A stretch of DNA of 64,000 bases from Calothrix sp. NIES-4101 (GCA_004296455.1 AP018278.1:1-64000), one strand, 5' to 3'; positions 33,541-42,869 are shown, counted from the first letter of the stretch. Program-made: numbers and translations. Notes: generated by a model from the sequence alone, not told the origin.

Positions 33541-35051
33541 AAAATTCCCCCAATCCCCGCCAAAATCTCTGCACTCTCCGCATCCAGAACAGCAATTTCA
33601 TCCAAAATTTCCTGCGGTTCTCGTAACGCTGATTCTTCAGCCTTATTGGGATTCTTCACCGATAAATCAAACGTCCCCCGATCTACATCAGCAATATCCA
33701 CCAGCCAAGATTTTTCTGTTTCCGCAAACCTAGCCTGTAACCCCACAAACTCCCGCAAATCCTCATCATTCAGGGAATTGGTTTTACCCATATTCCGCCC
33801 CGGATCGAGTTGGTAATACCAAATTTTCCGAGTCGCCATCCCCTCATTTAAAGGTTTTCCCTGAGCAAATAAAGGCGTTCCCTGAACGGAGTCAAAAGGC
33901 TTTCCTTTCTCAAAAAACAGCACTACCGTTTTTACCCCAGCCCCGATAAAAGTACCACTGGGACAATCCAAAATCGTGTGTAAATTACAACTACTCAAAA
34001 GCTCCTCACGAAGCGCCTTTGAGGCATTATCGGAATTTGACAGGAAGGTATTTTTAATCACCACCGCCGCCCTACCGCCAACTTTCAGGATTTTGATAAA
34101 ATGCTGCAAAAACAGAAAAGCCGTCTCCCCAGTCTTAATCGGGAAATTCTGCTGTACTTCCTTGCGTTCCTTCCCCCCAAATGGCGGATTAGCCAAGATG
34201 ACATCAAAACGATTTTTGTCCTGAATATCACTGAGATTTTCCGTCAGCGTGTTGGTGTGGATAATATTCGGCGCATCAATGCCATGCAAAATCATATTCA
34301 TGATGGCAATCACATACGCCAAACTTTTCTTTTCTTTCCCCGTAAACGTATGTTTTTGCAGTATCTCAAGCTCTTTTGTCGTCAGCTTACCCCGACGTAA
34401 ATAGTCGTAACTCTCACACAAAAACCCCGCCGAACCGCAAGCCCCATCATAAATGCGATCGCCTATCTTCGGTTTCACCACCTCAATCATGGCGCGAATC
34501 AACGGACGTGGCGTGTAATATTCCCCACCATTGCGCCCCGCATTCCCCATATTTTTGATTTTGGCTTCATAGAGATGGGATAGCTCGTGTTTCTCCTGTT
34601 GCGATCGAAACCGTAGCTCATCAATATATTCCAGCGCATCCCGCAAGCTGTAGCCGCTTTGAAACCTGTTTTTTATCTCGCTAAAAATTTCCCCAATCTT
34701 GTATTCGATTGTATCTGGACTAGTAGCCCGTTGCTTGAAACTCTGTAAATATGGGAATAACTTGCGGCTTACATAATCAATCAGATCATCGCCAACCAGC
34801 GCACTATCATGATCCAATGTACCATCTGCCTTTTTCGGCGCTGCCCAAACCGACCAGCGATGCTCTTCATCAATAATAAATTCGTATGGCTTACCAACTA
34901 ATTCCGCCTCTAGCGCCCTTTCCTGCTCCAAATCATCCAAATACTTCAAAAATAGCAGCCACGAGGTTTGCTCTGTATAATCTAATTCTGTAGTACAACC
35001 TGCCTCTTTCCAAAGAACATCATCAATATTTTTAAAAGTTTGCTCGAACAT
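33537..35051 (-). CDS. hsdM: type I N6-adenine DNA methyltransferase
   Basis: A 504-residue HsdM. The N-terminal helical domain has DDVLWKEAGCTTELDY. The SAM-binding block is DGACGSAGFLCESYDYL, and the catalytic motif is ILANPPFGG. It methylates adenine at the sites chosen by HsdS. Near residue 400 a low-complexity stretch (KPFDSVQGTPLFAQGKPL) interrupts the domain and resembles repeat-derived insertions seen in other genomes. First gene of the operon, with a centromere-like palindrome 180 bp upstream. Confidence 0.94.
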   Translation of the reverse strand: MFEQTFKNIDDVLWKEAGCTTELDYTEQTSWLLFLKYLDDLEQERALEAELVGKPYEFIIDEEHRWSVWAAPKKADGTLDHDSALVGDDLIDYVSRKLFPYLQSFKQRATSPDTIEYKIGEIFSEIKNRFQSGYSLRDALEYIDELRFRSQQEKHELSHLYEAKIKNMGNAGRNGGEYYTPRPLIRAMIEVVKPKIGDRIYDGACGSAGFLCESYDYLRRGKLTTKELEILQKHTFTGKEKKSLAYVIAIMNMILHGIDAPNIIHTNTLTENLSDIQDKNRFDVILANPPFGGKERKEVQQNFPIKTGETAFLFLQHFIKILKVGGRAAVVIKNTFLSNSDNASKALREELLSSCNLHTILDCPSGTFIGAGVKTVVLFFEKGKPFDSVQGTPLFAQGKPLNEGMATRKIWYYQLDPGRNMGKTNSLNDEDLREFVGLQARFAETEKSWLVDIADVDRGTFDLSVKNPNKAEESALREPQEILDEIAVLDAESAEILAGIGGIL

Positions 35052-35230
35052 TTAGCTTTTAGTCTTAAATAATAGTTAATCTTTCCTAGTAGAGCCTAAT
35101 TAGCTACACGAAAGTTACCATAATACATTCTAGGGCAAGTTTAATTGGTTGCTTAAGGATAGTTTTATTTGCGATCGCAAGGCAAGCAGTCTTCTCTAGA
35201 TTAGGAAGCTAAAGCTAAATTATATAAACA

Positions 35231-35274
35231 ATATAAACAGTATAAACTATATATATAGTTTATACTGTTTATAT
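35231..35274. repeat. 44-bp perfect palindrome of centromere-like half-sites
   Basis: ATATAAACAGTATAAACT, then ATATATAT, then the exact complement of the first part, to 35274. The half-sites GTATAAAC and ATATAAAC are those around parA 6.4 kb away. It sits between the divergent promoter side of hsdM and the 3' end of a small minus-strand gene. Confidence 0.9.
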
Positions 35275-35281
35275 GCTGTAA

Positions 35282-35533
35282 CTACTGCGGCACTGGATGA
35301 TACAAGCCGTCCTGCTCGCAGTACTCCCAACCAAACGAGCGAGGGTCTCTATGCCTTGTATATTTTCGATTACTTAGTTTTTCTCGTTCATTCTCTAAAC
35401 CTGCTACGGTTAAGCCTAAGCGTTTGGCTAAGTTTTCAGCCGTCCAAGGCTCTGATTGTTGTTGATAGGCGGGGTAGGGGGTATTTCTTAAGTTGTTACC
35501 TCTATGCACGCTATGACTAGAAGCTAAAGTCAA
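35282..35533 (-). pseudogene. truncated copy of the RHH-type gene at 36856-39051
   Basis: The 83-residue frame matches the C-terminal part of the IS-interrupted gene downstream (EPWTAENLAKRLGLTVAGLE, DPRSFGWEYC, GLYHPVPQ). It lacks the N-terminal RHH-like segment. The start may be spurious. It is best read as a left-over duplicate lying on the other side of the CHAT gene. Confidence 0.65.
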
Positions 35534-35668
35534 TGAGCAATAGCAAATTATGTGTAGAGAGCAGTAAGTATACTAGCACTATGTGCTAAAATTATTATCA
35601 ATCTAGGTGTATTTATAAGTTCTTTTTGGGCTGCTTTATTTAGTATTATATTCTGACAAGTTACAGAA

Positions 35669-36805
35669 ATGGCTGAGAAAATCCTGATTCTAACGGCAAA
35701 TCCTAAAAACACTTTACGCCTACGACTTGATGAGGAAGCACGAGAAATTGATGAAGGCTTGCGACGCTCAAGAAAGCGCGATCAGTTCCTGTTAGGCAGT
35801 AGATGGGCAGTTAGAACTGATGATTTGCGTCGTGCGCTTCTCGATGAAGAACCACAATTTGTACATTTCTGTGGGCATGGATCAGGAGAAGAGGGAATAT
35901 TCTTAGAAGACGAATTAGGCAACTCTCAAGCGGTAAAATCAGAAGCACTAGGCAATCTATTTAAGCTTTTTTCTAATCACGTTGAATGTGTCATCCTGAA
36001 TGCTTGCTATTCAGAAGCTCAAGCTGAAATCATTAGCCAGTATATTAGATATGTAGTTGGCATGAAGCAAGCAATTAGTGATAAAGCTGCTATAAAGTTT
36101 ACTACTGGATTTTATGATGCTATAGGAGCAGGAAGAACAATTGAAGAAGCGTTTGAATTTGGTAAGAACGCTATTGGATTAGACAGCTTACCAGGCGAAT
36201 TGATTCCTATTCTTAAGAAAAAGCCAACACTTATGAGAGAAGAAAAAGCTTCTAAACAGGCTCAGTCGTCAGACAACATTAAAGTTAATCTCAGCGTTGA
36301 AGGCGAAATCTCTAAAAAGGATGTTGCGCTGGGTGCTGCTAGTATGTTTACTTTGAAAAAACTAATGGAAGAATCTCCAGACATGGCTAATGCTTTTAAA
36401 CTTGCTACTAGCAATGGTCAGTTTAGCACATTGGCTGCGAAGGTGTTAGCTACGGATGATGTTTCCAATATTGTCACCCAGTTTGCTAATAGCGATGACT
36501 TTGTTAGAGCAATGGGAAATTCTCCTACCCAAGTTGGTCAGTTACTTGGCAGGATAGGACAACCTATAGGTAGGCTTATTTTAAAGAAAGGACATGAAGG
36601 CTCTGAAACCTTTGACATAACAAACATAGAAGCTGAATTGAAAGAGGTTCTCGCAGAGTCGGAAGAATTTTTTGAAGGATTTCTTTTTGAAAATATATTG
36701 TGCGATGTAATAGAAAATTTTGACAGCGTAACAGATGCAGCGAGCGAAACGGGTGGTGATGTTGTCGATGCTGTATCTGAATTTATTGGAAACTTATTTT
36801 CTTGA
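35669..36805 (+). CDS. CHAT-domain (caspase-like) protein
   Basis: A 378-residue protein. The N-terminal ~190 residues form a CHAT peptidase domain with His70 in FVHFCGHGSG and Cys113 in VILNACYSEAQA, the caspase-type dyad. The C-terminal region (about 205-378) is unrecognised and ends in an acidic helix-rich part (FDSVTDAASETGGDVVDAV). CHAT proteases act in bacterial immunity and programmed death, usually with a sensor domain or partner. No partner protease substrate is adjacent. It is framed by two copies of another gene, which suggests it arrived by insertion. Confidence 0.82.
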   Translation: MAEKILILTANPKNTLRLRLDEEAREIDEGLRRSRKRDQFLLGSRWAVRTDDLRRALLDEEPQFVHFCGHGSGEEGIFLEDELGNSQAVKSEALGNLFKLFSNHVECVILNACYSEAQAEIISQYIRYVVGMKQAISDKAAIKFTTGFYDAIGAGRTIEEAFEFGKNAIGLDSLPGELIPILKKKPTLMREEKASKQAQSSDNIKVNLSVEGEISKKDVALGAASMFTLKKLMEESPDMANAFKLATSNGQFSTLAAKVLATDDVSNIVTQFANSDDFVRAMGNSPTQVGQLLGRIGQPIGRLILKKGHEGSETFDITNIEAELKEVLAESEEFFEGFLFENILCDVIENFDSVTDAASETGGDVVDAVSEFIGNLFS

Positions 36806-37006
36806 GCGATCGCTTAATGGAGAATCTGTCTTAAAATGTCGCTCTAAATTGCAAGCTACTGTGGCACCGGATGATATAAGCCATCATGGTTGCAATACTC
36901 CCAACCAAAAGAGCGAGGGTCTCTATGCCTTGTGTAGCTAATAAAATCTCGATTGCTTAGTTTTTCTCGTTCATTCTCTAAACCTGCGACGGTTAAGCCT
37001 AAACGT

Positions 37007-38652
37007 TACCCCTGTTAAGGTGTACTAAAAAATGAACCAGTAAAAGGCTGAAACCATTGTGGTACAAGAAAATATACCAATATTAATCAAAGAACAGCAA
37101 AAAATAACCAGCAATTCATAGAAGGTCAAACATGAGATTATAGGTTGAGAAGGTAACGATAATTGATGGGTGCTGTGTCATGCTGAGTTCAATTTTCGAG
37201 CGTTTTATTGAAGTATCTCCGGTAACGGTAATGCTGAGAGCAACATTAGAAAGAATTTTCAGCGCCGAAAAATTAGATGAATTATTTGAAGCAACGCGAG
37301 AAAAGCAATATACACAGGAATTATTGTTTTCGACAGTAGTGGGAATAATGAGTTTAGTCGTATGTAACATCCGCCCATCAATTAGCGCAGCGTACAAGGC
37401 ATTTTCTAAGCAAATAGGAGTTTCCCGTGTTGCTTTCTACAGTAAAATTAACGGTATCGAACCCTCAGTTTCTCAAGCTTTAGTACGTTATAGCAGTAAA
37501 GAATTGGCACCGATTATATCGGAGTTAGGAGGAGAACAGCCAGCAATTTTACCTGGTTATCGAATCAAGATAATTGATGGAAATAACCTGGCAGCAACAG
37601 AGCATAGGCTTTCGGTTTTACGCTCAGTGAATGGTGGACCATTACCAGGAAAATCTCTAGTTGTGCTTGACCCAATATTAATGCTGGCAATCGATCAATT
37701 CCCATGTGAGGATGCTTATACCCAGGAAAGAGCATTATTTAGCCAAGTATTAGAAACTGTGGAAAAGAATGATGTTTGGGTGGGAGATAGAAATTTTTGT
37801 ACCTGTATGTTTCTAGTTGAAATTGCAAAGAGAAAAGCTTACTTTGTGATTCGCCAACATGCATCGATGCCTTATAAAGAATTAGGAGAATTAAAGGAAA
37901 TATGTGATAGTGCAACAGGCAAAGTTTTCGAGCAGGATGTGATGATTGAATATGAAGGAGAATCGATAAAATCTCGTCGTGTTGTTGTTCGTTTAAATGA
38001 GCCAACTCGCGATGGAGATACTGAAGTGGCAGTTTTTTGCAACCTCAGAAAAGAAAATGCTTCTCCCATTGTAATCTCAAATATTTACCTTAAACGTTGG
38101 AGTGTTGAGGGTTTATTTCAAGTCGTTAGCGATACTCTAGAATGCGAAATTAAGACTTTAGGTTATCCCAGAGCCGCTTTATTCAGCTTTTGCATGGCAC
38201 TAGTTGCCTACAATATTTTATCTGTGATTAAATCAGCATTGCGTAGCGTCCATGGGCAAGGAAAAATTGATGCAGGTGTTTCTAATTACTATTTAGTTGA
38301 GGAAATTCAAAGTACCTACACGGGTATGATGATTGCGATTCCCGACGTTGAATGGAAATTTTTAAACCATCTGAGTTTACCTGCTTTTGCCGAGTTATTA
38401 AAACAATGGGCTGCGACAGTTGACCTCAAACGCTTTGCTTCCAGTCCTAAAGCCGAAAAAAAGCCCCAACCAAAAAGAGAAAGAGAACCTAACCGTCCTC
38501 ACGTCTCCACTGCTCGACTTCTGGCTGAGAAACAACGCGACTGCAAGCAGTCTAGAGTAGAACAACAAACTTCTAACCTGGTTGAAACTCCCATCCTGCA
38601 ACCTTTACAGACCTAAATGTACCATTTTGAGGAGTACACCTTAACAGGGGTA
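37007..38652 (+). mobile_element. IS4-like insertion sequence, copy 2 (complete)
   Basis: 1646 bp with terminal inverted repeats TACCCCTGTTAAGGTGTACT at the left and its exact complement at the right. It is flanked by the 10-bp target duplication GCCTAAACGT (36997-37006 and 38653-38662). It carries one intact transposase gene. It lies in inverted orientation to copy 1. Confidence 0.95.
37180..38616 (+). CDS. IS4-family DDE transposase, copy 2
   Basis: A 478-residue transposase nearly identical to copy 1, with Asp133, Asp203 and Glu310 present. It has Ser in place of the copy-1 Cys in YKAFSKQ and ends ILQPLQT. With both termini correct, this copy should be able to transpose. Confidence 0.96.
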   Translation: MLSSIFERFIEVSPVTVMLRATLERIFSAEKLDELFEATREKQYTQELLFSTVVGIMSLVVCNIRPSISAAYKAFSKQIGVSRVAFYSKINGIEPSVSQALVRYSSKELAPIISELGGEQPAILPGYRIKIIDGNNLAATEHRLSVLRSVNGGPLPGKSLVVLDPILMLAIDQFPCEDAYTQERALFSQVLETVEKNDVWVGDRNFCTCMFLVEIAKRKAYFVIRQHASMPYKELGELKEICDSATGKVFEQDVMIEYEGESIKSRRVVVRLNEPTRDGDTEVAVFCNLRKENASPIVISNIYLKRWSVEGLFQVVSDTLECEIKTLGYPRAALFSFCMALVAYNILSVIKSALRSVHGQGKIDAGVSNYYLVEEIQSTYTGMMIAIPDVEWKFLNHLSLPAFAELLKQWAATVDLKRFASSPKAEKKPQPKREREPNRPHVSTARLLAEKQRDCKQSRVEQQTSNLVETPILQPLQT

Positions 38653-39172
38653 GCCTAAACGTTTAGCTAAGTTTTCCGCCGTCCAAGGCTCTGACTGTAC
38701 TTGCTGTTGTTCATAGACAGGGTAGGGAGCCTTTCTCGAATAGTTACCTCTACTCCTAGCTGCCATACCGCTACGGGATAATTTTTCGACCTCTAATTTA
38801 ACAGTATCGAGTTTACCTAATAAATTTGCCTCTGTTGTAGTTAGTTGATTCTCCAATTTTTCTAGCGACTTATTCGCTGGTAAAAACTTGATATCACTAT
38901 TGCTATCAAAGGCTAAAATTAAATCGCTTAAGGCTTGCTGTAACGACGTTGTGTGTCCCTCTCGATGAAGCCGTGACAGCTCCTTTACCGCCGGAATTAG
39001 GGCAGTAGGAACCCGAATCATTTGGCTAGGAGGAGTGTTTTGATTCTTCATTGATAGCAATCTTGATAGCAGCTATTTGATTTTACAAAATAACCACCAC
39101 TTCCTAAAACTTTTCTGAAGCATCTTTATAGAAACCCTCGCTAAGACAACTGTCGAGTTAGGGTTTTTCTCC

Positions 39173-40024
39173 ATGTTAAATACGTGGAAACAAGAGTTTT
39201 CTAAAAAATTTCTCTCTATTATCAAAGTGAGTAGTCGCTTTGATACGTTTCGAGATTGGGCACACCTTGTAGCCATTACCTGCCATCAGGCTCCTGTAAA
39301 TTTAGGTATTCTCCCTAAAGATGATACCTATGAAAGGTTAGAAAATAGCTACCTAGAAAAAGTAAAAGCTTTTGATAGTAGTACTTTAAATGTCTTTGCC
39401 GAGTTATTTGGCATCGTTCAACTAGCTTTTTCAGAAGCTAAAACCGATTTTTTAGGTCAGTTATACCAAGAGCTAGAGATCGGGTTTCAAAAGGATAACG
39501 GGCAATTTTTCACGCCTTATTCGGTTGCCAAGATGACAGCAGAGGCAACAATTACTGCCGACTTCTTGCAGCCTAAGATCGAGAAAAACGGCTTTATAAC
39601 CGTAGGAGAGCCAGCAGTAGGAGCGGGGGCACTCCTAATTGCTGCTGCCGAGGTGATTGAAGAATTGGGATATGACCCACGCAAACACATGTATTTTGAA
39701 GGTGTGGACGTAGACCGTTTGTGCTTTGATATGGCTTACATTCAAATGTCTGTAATGGGTATTCCTGGGAGAATCATCCACGGAAACTCTTTATCTCAGG
39801 AAATTTGGGAGGTAAGAAAAACACCACCATTGCAGCTAATAGAGAAGCATGAGGAAATTGACCCCAGCTATAAAATTTCTCAGTTGCTTCTGCAACTAGA
39901 AAGTGAGGAATTAAATGACAATTCTCACACTTTGGAGACCAAGGAAACTGAAAATCGAGAGAAGCGAAAAAAGAATAATCGCACACCAGAAGGCAGGCAA
40001 CTAAACCTGTTTGAGGATTTATAA
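39173..40024 (+). CDS. N6-DNA-methylase-fold protein lacking the NPPY motif
   Basis: A 283-residue protein with the start of an N6-adenine methylase domain. GFQKDNGQFFTPYSVAKMTA and VGEPAVGAGALLIAA (SAM motif I) are clear, as is YFEGVDVDRLCFDMAYIQMS. The sequence then goes IIHGNSLSQEIWE into a charged tail (about 230-283) without an (N/D)PP(Y/F) catalytic motif. So SAM or DNA binding may remain but catalysis is doubtful. Similar orphan proteins occur on conjugative plasmids. An intrinsic terminator follows. Confidence 0.8.
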   Translation: MLNTWKQEFSKKFLSIIKVSSRFDTFRDWAHLVAITCHQAPVNLGILPKDDTYERLENSYLEKVKAFDSSTLNVFAELFGIVQLAFSEAKTDFLGQLYQELEIGFQKDNGQFFTPYSVAKMTAEATITADFLQPKIEKNGFITVGEPAVGAGALLIAAAEVIEELGYDPRKHMYFEGVDVDRLCFDMAYIQMSVMGIPGRIIHGNSLSQEIWEVRKTPPLQLIEKHEEIDPSYKISQLLLQLESEELNDNSHTLETKETENREKRKKNNRTPEGRQLNLFEDL

Positions 40025-40041
40025 GGGTTTAAAAACTCTGC

Positions 40042-40075
40042 AAAGCGTTAACAACTATAATTGTTAACGCTTTTT
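40042..40075 (+). terminator. intrinsic terminator
   Basis: AAAGCGTTAACAA (40042-40054) and TTGTTAACGCTTT (40061-40073) form a perfect 13-bp stem with a 6-nt loop, followed by T residues to 40075. It lies 18 bp after the stop codon of the methylase-like gene. Confidence 0.9.
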
Positions 40076-40223
40076 CTTATTTTATTGAAGAGAAAATAGC
40101 AGCAGTAGCTAATAATTATTTGTTAAATCATCAATATTATTACTAGCTAAAGCTAGGTTTGTCTTTGATTTAATAATGCTCTATAAACTCTTAGCCCAAA
40201 AAGGTTTTGTACGAGAGGTTCTT

Positions 40224-40631
40224 ATGTCTGACGTATTACTTCAAGTTTATTTATTTTTTGTTATTTTTTCATTTCTTCTTTGGCTCACTACGCCTGAGAC
40301 GAAAGCAGAGGCAGTAGTAACTAAGCAGGAGGTAAATCTTGTAGAAATTAGTGATAATTCTCACAATCAAATTCAAGAAGATGATAAGGAGTTTTTTTCT
40401 AAGGTTAATGACTTTGGGGAATCCGAATGGATTTCCAAAGAGAAGGTATATGATGCTATTAAAAGTTTGACTTTAAGAGATGCAAGAAAAGTCGCCAAGC
40501 GACTAGGAGTTAAGCAGAAAGTAGGTAATAAAACTCGCAATAAAGGCGAGCTAATCGAAAAAAATCTTGAACATTTGGAGATAGACCACCAAATAGTTAT
40601 TGAGGCTCTGCAAGAAATAAAAATTATATAG
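40224..40631 (+). CDS. small membrane-anchored protein with SAP-like C-terminus
   Basis: About 135 residues from ATG 40224 (an upstream ATG at 40176 would add 16). Residues 4-22 (VLLQVYLFFVIFSFLLWL) are a membrane anchor. The C-terminal part LTLRDARKVAKRLGVKQK to RNKGELIEKNL resembles a SAP/LEM-like nucleic-acid-binding helix pair. An inner-membrane DNA tether is possible. No family is recognised with certainty. Confidence 0.6.
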   Translation: MSDVLLQVYLFFVIFSFLLWLTTPETKAEAVVTKQEVNLVEISDNSHNQIQEDDKEFFSKVNDFGESEWISKEKVYDAIKSLTLRDARKVAKRLGVKQKVGNKTRNKGELIEKNLEHLEIDHQIVIEALQEIKII

Positions 40632-41044
40632 ATAAATCTTCCTACCCGTAGCACTTCATAGGGTATGGGGGTATCGTAGACGCAAGGGTTATTCGCTTCA
40701 TTTGGGAAAAAGCAAAGGTTTTGGCACAATATTAATAGCTTTTTCCCACCCTTTCTAATTGTAAACTTTTATTCTTACTGAATCTTTTCTTTAGGTTTTT
40801 GAGGTCAAAAACTTAAGCCTTAGCACTTAGAACTCTATAACTCTTTAGATGTAGCATTTTATCCTTAAGTATTAAAGAAGCTTAATATATTCTTGTGAAA
40901 AGTAGCACTTAAATAAACTTTAGGTAAAAATAAATAATTATTCTTGATGCTAAAAGGTAAATATCTTAGCCTATGTCTTACATGAATTTACTAAGTCCAT
41001 TTTTTCATGTTCAGATCAAATCATAAATCAATTTAGCTTATCAG
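40632..41044. other. 413-bp gap with no gene seen
   Basis: AT-rich sequence without long repeats. The upstream part of the exported-protein gene's promoter must lie here, but I cannot identify it. Confidence 0.5.
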
Positions 41045-42655
41045 ATGACACCAAGACTTTTCATAAACACGTCTCTTTATACTCTAATATTTTTATGCGG
41101 TTCACAAGTAAGTGCTTCTGCCTTAAATTTTGAAATTGACTTTAAAGATAAATCTTTTCTAGCTTCAGATTGTAATTTAAAAACAAATTTATTTTGTTCT
41201 CCTAAGTCAGTAATAGATGCCGGTAATGGTATAACTTTTGAATTAAAAGGAGATATTGCTAATGTTGGTAGTAGTACAGTAAGTGCAAGCCCATCTTTTC
41301 TAAAGGGCATGATTAATTTAAAGGGAGGAATTGCAACTTCTATCAAATATGAACGAGATAATTACATAGAGACAAATTATCAATCCTCTCCAAATGCATA
41401 TTTGAACTATTTTGCTGATGTTACAGGCTTTGATTTATCATTAAGTGGTAGTAAATACACAAATAACCCACTTGCTCCTGAGATTGAAGTAAGGAAAAGT
41501 GTTTTTGAAGCCCCTATCAAAGCACTTCCATTAGATGAAGCACGTAAATTAAGTTTGCCAAATGTTAGGAAGAAAGGAGAGATAGAAGAGATTTTCAGTG
41601 GCATAGAAATAAAAAATAATGAGTTTAATAATCAAGGAATCAGTAAACTATCTCTTGAAATAGATACAATTCAAGACCTTATAAAAGCAACAAAAGATTG
41701 TGGTGAAAAATGTTGGCGAGTTAGCGATAAGCCTCTAGTTGATAAAGACCCAAAAGGATATCTGGATGCTGCAATAGTTTCCGCAACGTTCTCTCCTAAA
41801 AGTAGTAAAGGCGAAATTAGTATAGCTGACTTTTCTAAAGCACTTGGTTTTACTCATCTTAATTTTATAAGTGTCATACTAGAAGAACCTAAATCAAGTA
41901 CATTAGCAAGTTGGGATTTTGAACCTGTTGTTATAGATGGAAAGATACTGTCAGATGGCTTTGGAAAAAAAGATTTTATAAGTGCGCCATATTTTTATGA
42001 TACTCCCAAAGGAGGCTACAGATTTTTTGAAAAGAATCCTCTAAGATTAGTTCAATCCCACAAGAGTGATAATTATAAATTTTATTTTGACCTTACTAAG
42101 GAACCTAATAATCAAAGCGAGTTTGTGTTAGACGCATTAGGAGAGTTTACTTTTGATGAAAAAGGATATTCGAGAAATATTAATAAAATCTCCTTTGCTG
42201 ATAGCCCCTCACTTGATAACTCAGACGGAACAGAGACATTTTTTTTAACAAGACTTGTGGGTGTAAAAGAGGATACAAGTTATGAATTTATAGATGATTA
42301 TTTCAGCTTTGTATGGACTTCTAATTTTCAAAGGAGAACTAGAAAAGGAGAAGTTAGAATATTAAGACAGAATAAGTTTTTTGCTAATGGTCCGGATGAA
42401 GATGAAGACTTCGCGGGAGATACTTATTCAGGAGGCGTTGAAATCTTGGATAAGAAAGACCCACGTCTCAAAGGTATAGATATAGATAAAGTATGGGAAG
42501 AAATCTATAACAGTCAATTTGAAAATAATACGACACCAGTACCCACAGAACCTACAAAAATTCCTGAGAAACATTCAAATTTAGGCTTCCTATTGTTTGG
42601 AGTTATAGGAATGATTAGTGTGGCTCGTTCAAATAAGAGTAGAAATAGCATCTAA
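41045..42655 (+). CDS. exported protein with PEP-CTERM-like sorting tail
   Basis: A 536-residue protein. It begins with a signal peptide (LYTLIFLCGSQVSASA, cleavage near residue 26). It ends IPEKHSNLGFLLFGVIGMIS and then basic ARSNKSR, the layout of PEP-CTERM sorting signals although the motif reads PEK instead of PEP. The mature part is rich in Asp, Ser and Phe, with no domain I recognise. It should be exported and handled by an exosortase. A hairpin terminator follows at 42675. Confidence 0.75.
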   Translation: MTPRLFINTSLYTLIFLCGSQVSASALNFEIDFKDKSFLASDCNLKTNLFCSPKSVIDAGNGITFELKGDIANVGSSTVSASPSFLKGMINLKGGIATSIKYERDNYIETNYQSSPNAYLNYFADVTGFDLSLSGSKYTNNPLAPEIEVRKSVFEAPIKALPLDEARKLSLPNVRKKGEIEEIFSGIEIKNNEFNNQGISKLSLEIDTIQDLIKATKDCGEKCWRVSDKPLVDKDPKGYLDAAIVSATFSPKSSKGEISIADFSKALGFTHLNFISVILEEPKSSTLASWDFEPVVIDGKILSDGFGKKDFISAPYFYDTPKGGYRFFEKNPLRLVQSHKSDNYKFYFDLTKEPNNQSEFVLDALGEFTFDEKGYSRNINKISFADSPSLDNSDGTETFFLTRLVGVKEDTSYEFIDDYFSFVWTSNFQRRTRKGEVRILRQNKFFANGPDEDEDFAGDTYSGGVEILDKKDPRLKGIDIDKVWEEIYNSQFENNTTPVPTEPTKIPEKHSNLGFLLFGVIGMISVARSNKSRNSI

Positions 42656-42674
42656 TCTGAATCAAACTAAAAGC

Positions 42675-42712
42675 GGTGCCAAAGTATGCTTTAAAAAGAA
42701 TACTTTGACACC
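42675..42712 (+). terminator. hairpin after the exported-protein gene
   Basis: GGTGCCAAAGTAT (42675-42687) pairs with ATACTTTGACACC (42700-42712) with one mismatch, followed by an A-rich run rather than T. It is 20 bp after the stop codon. Confidence 0.5.
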
Positions 42713-42869
42713 AAAAAAATGCCATGAATGTATCTTATTTTCGGGGTCTTTATCTAAGCTGACCTCGGTTTTATTGCTAAGTTTAGATTCCCATCTAATT
42801 GTTACGCCTTATTCATATTTAATCTTTTCTTTAGATTTCCGCCCTTAAGAACTTGAGATCCAGTAATTC

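Larger units (their letters stand above)
36856..39051 (-). pseudogene. RHH-type plasmid gene interrupted by IS copy 2
   Basis: The N-terminal part (38663-39051 from ATG 39051) starts MKNQNTPPSQMIRVPTALIP, an RHH-like beginning, and runs to WTAENLAKRLG. The C-terminal part lies beyond the IS at 36856-37006 and continues in frame to GLYHPVPQ and a stop. Removing the 1646-bp IS and one 10-bp repeat restores one open frame of about 180 residues, so the inactivation is recent. The gene is related to the truncated 35282-35533 copy. A role in plasmid maintenance is possible but unknown. Confidence 0.88.

Noticed and set aside
14171-38652. Composite transposon bounded by the two IS copies
   Set aside because: Each copy has its own 10-bp target duplication, so they inserted separately and did not move the 20 kb between them.
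39073-39276. 67-codon minus-strand frame
   Set aside because: It overlaps the start of the methylase-like gene in antisense and has no start signal.
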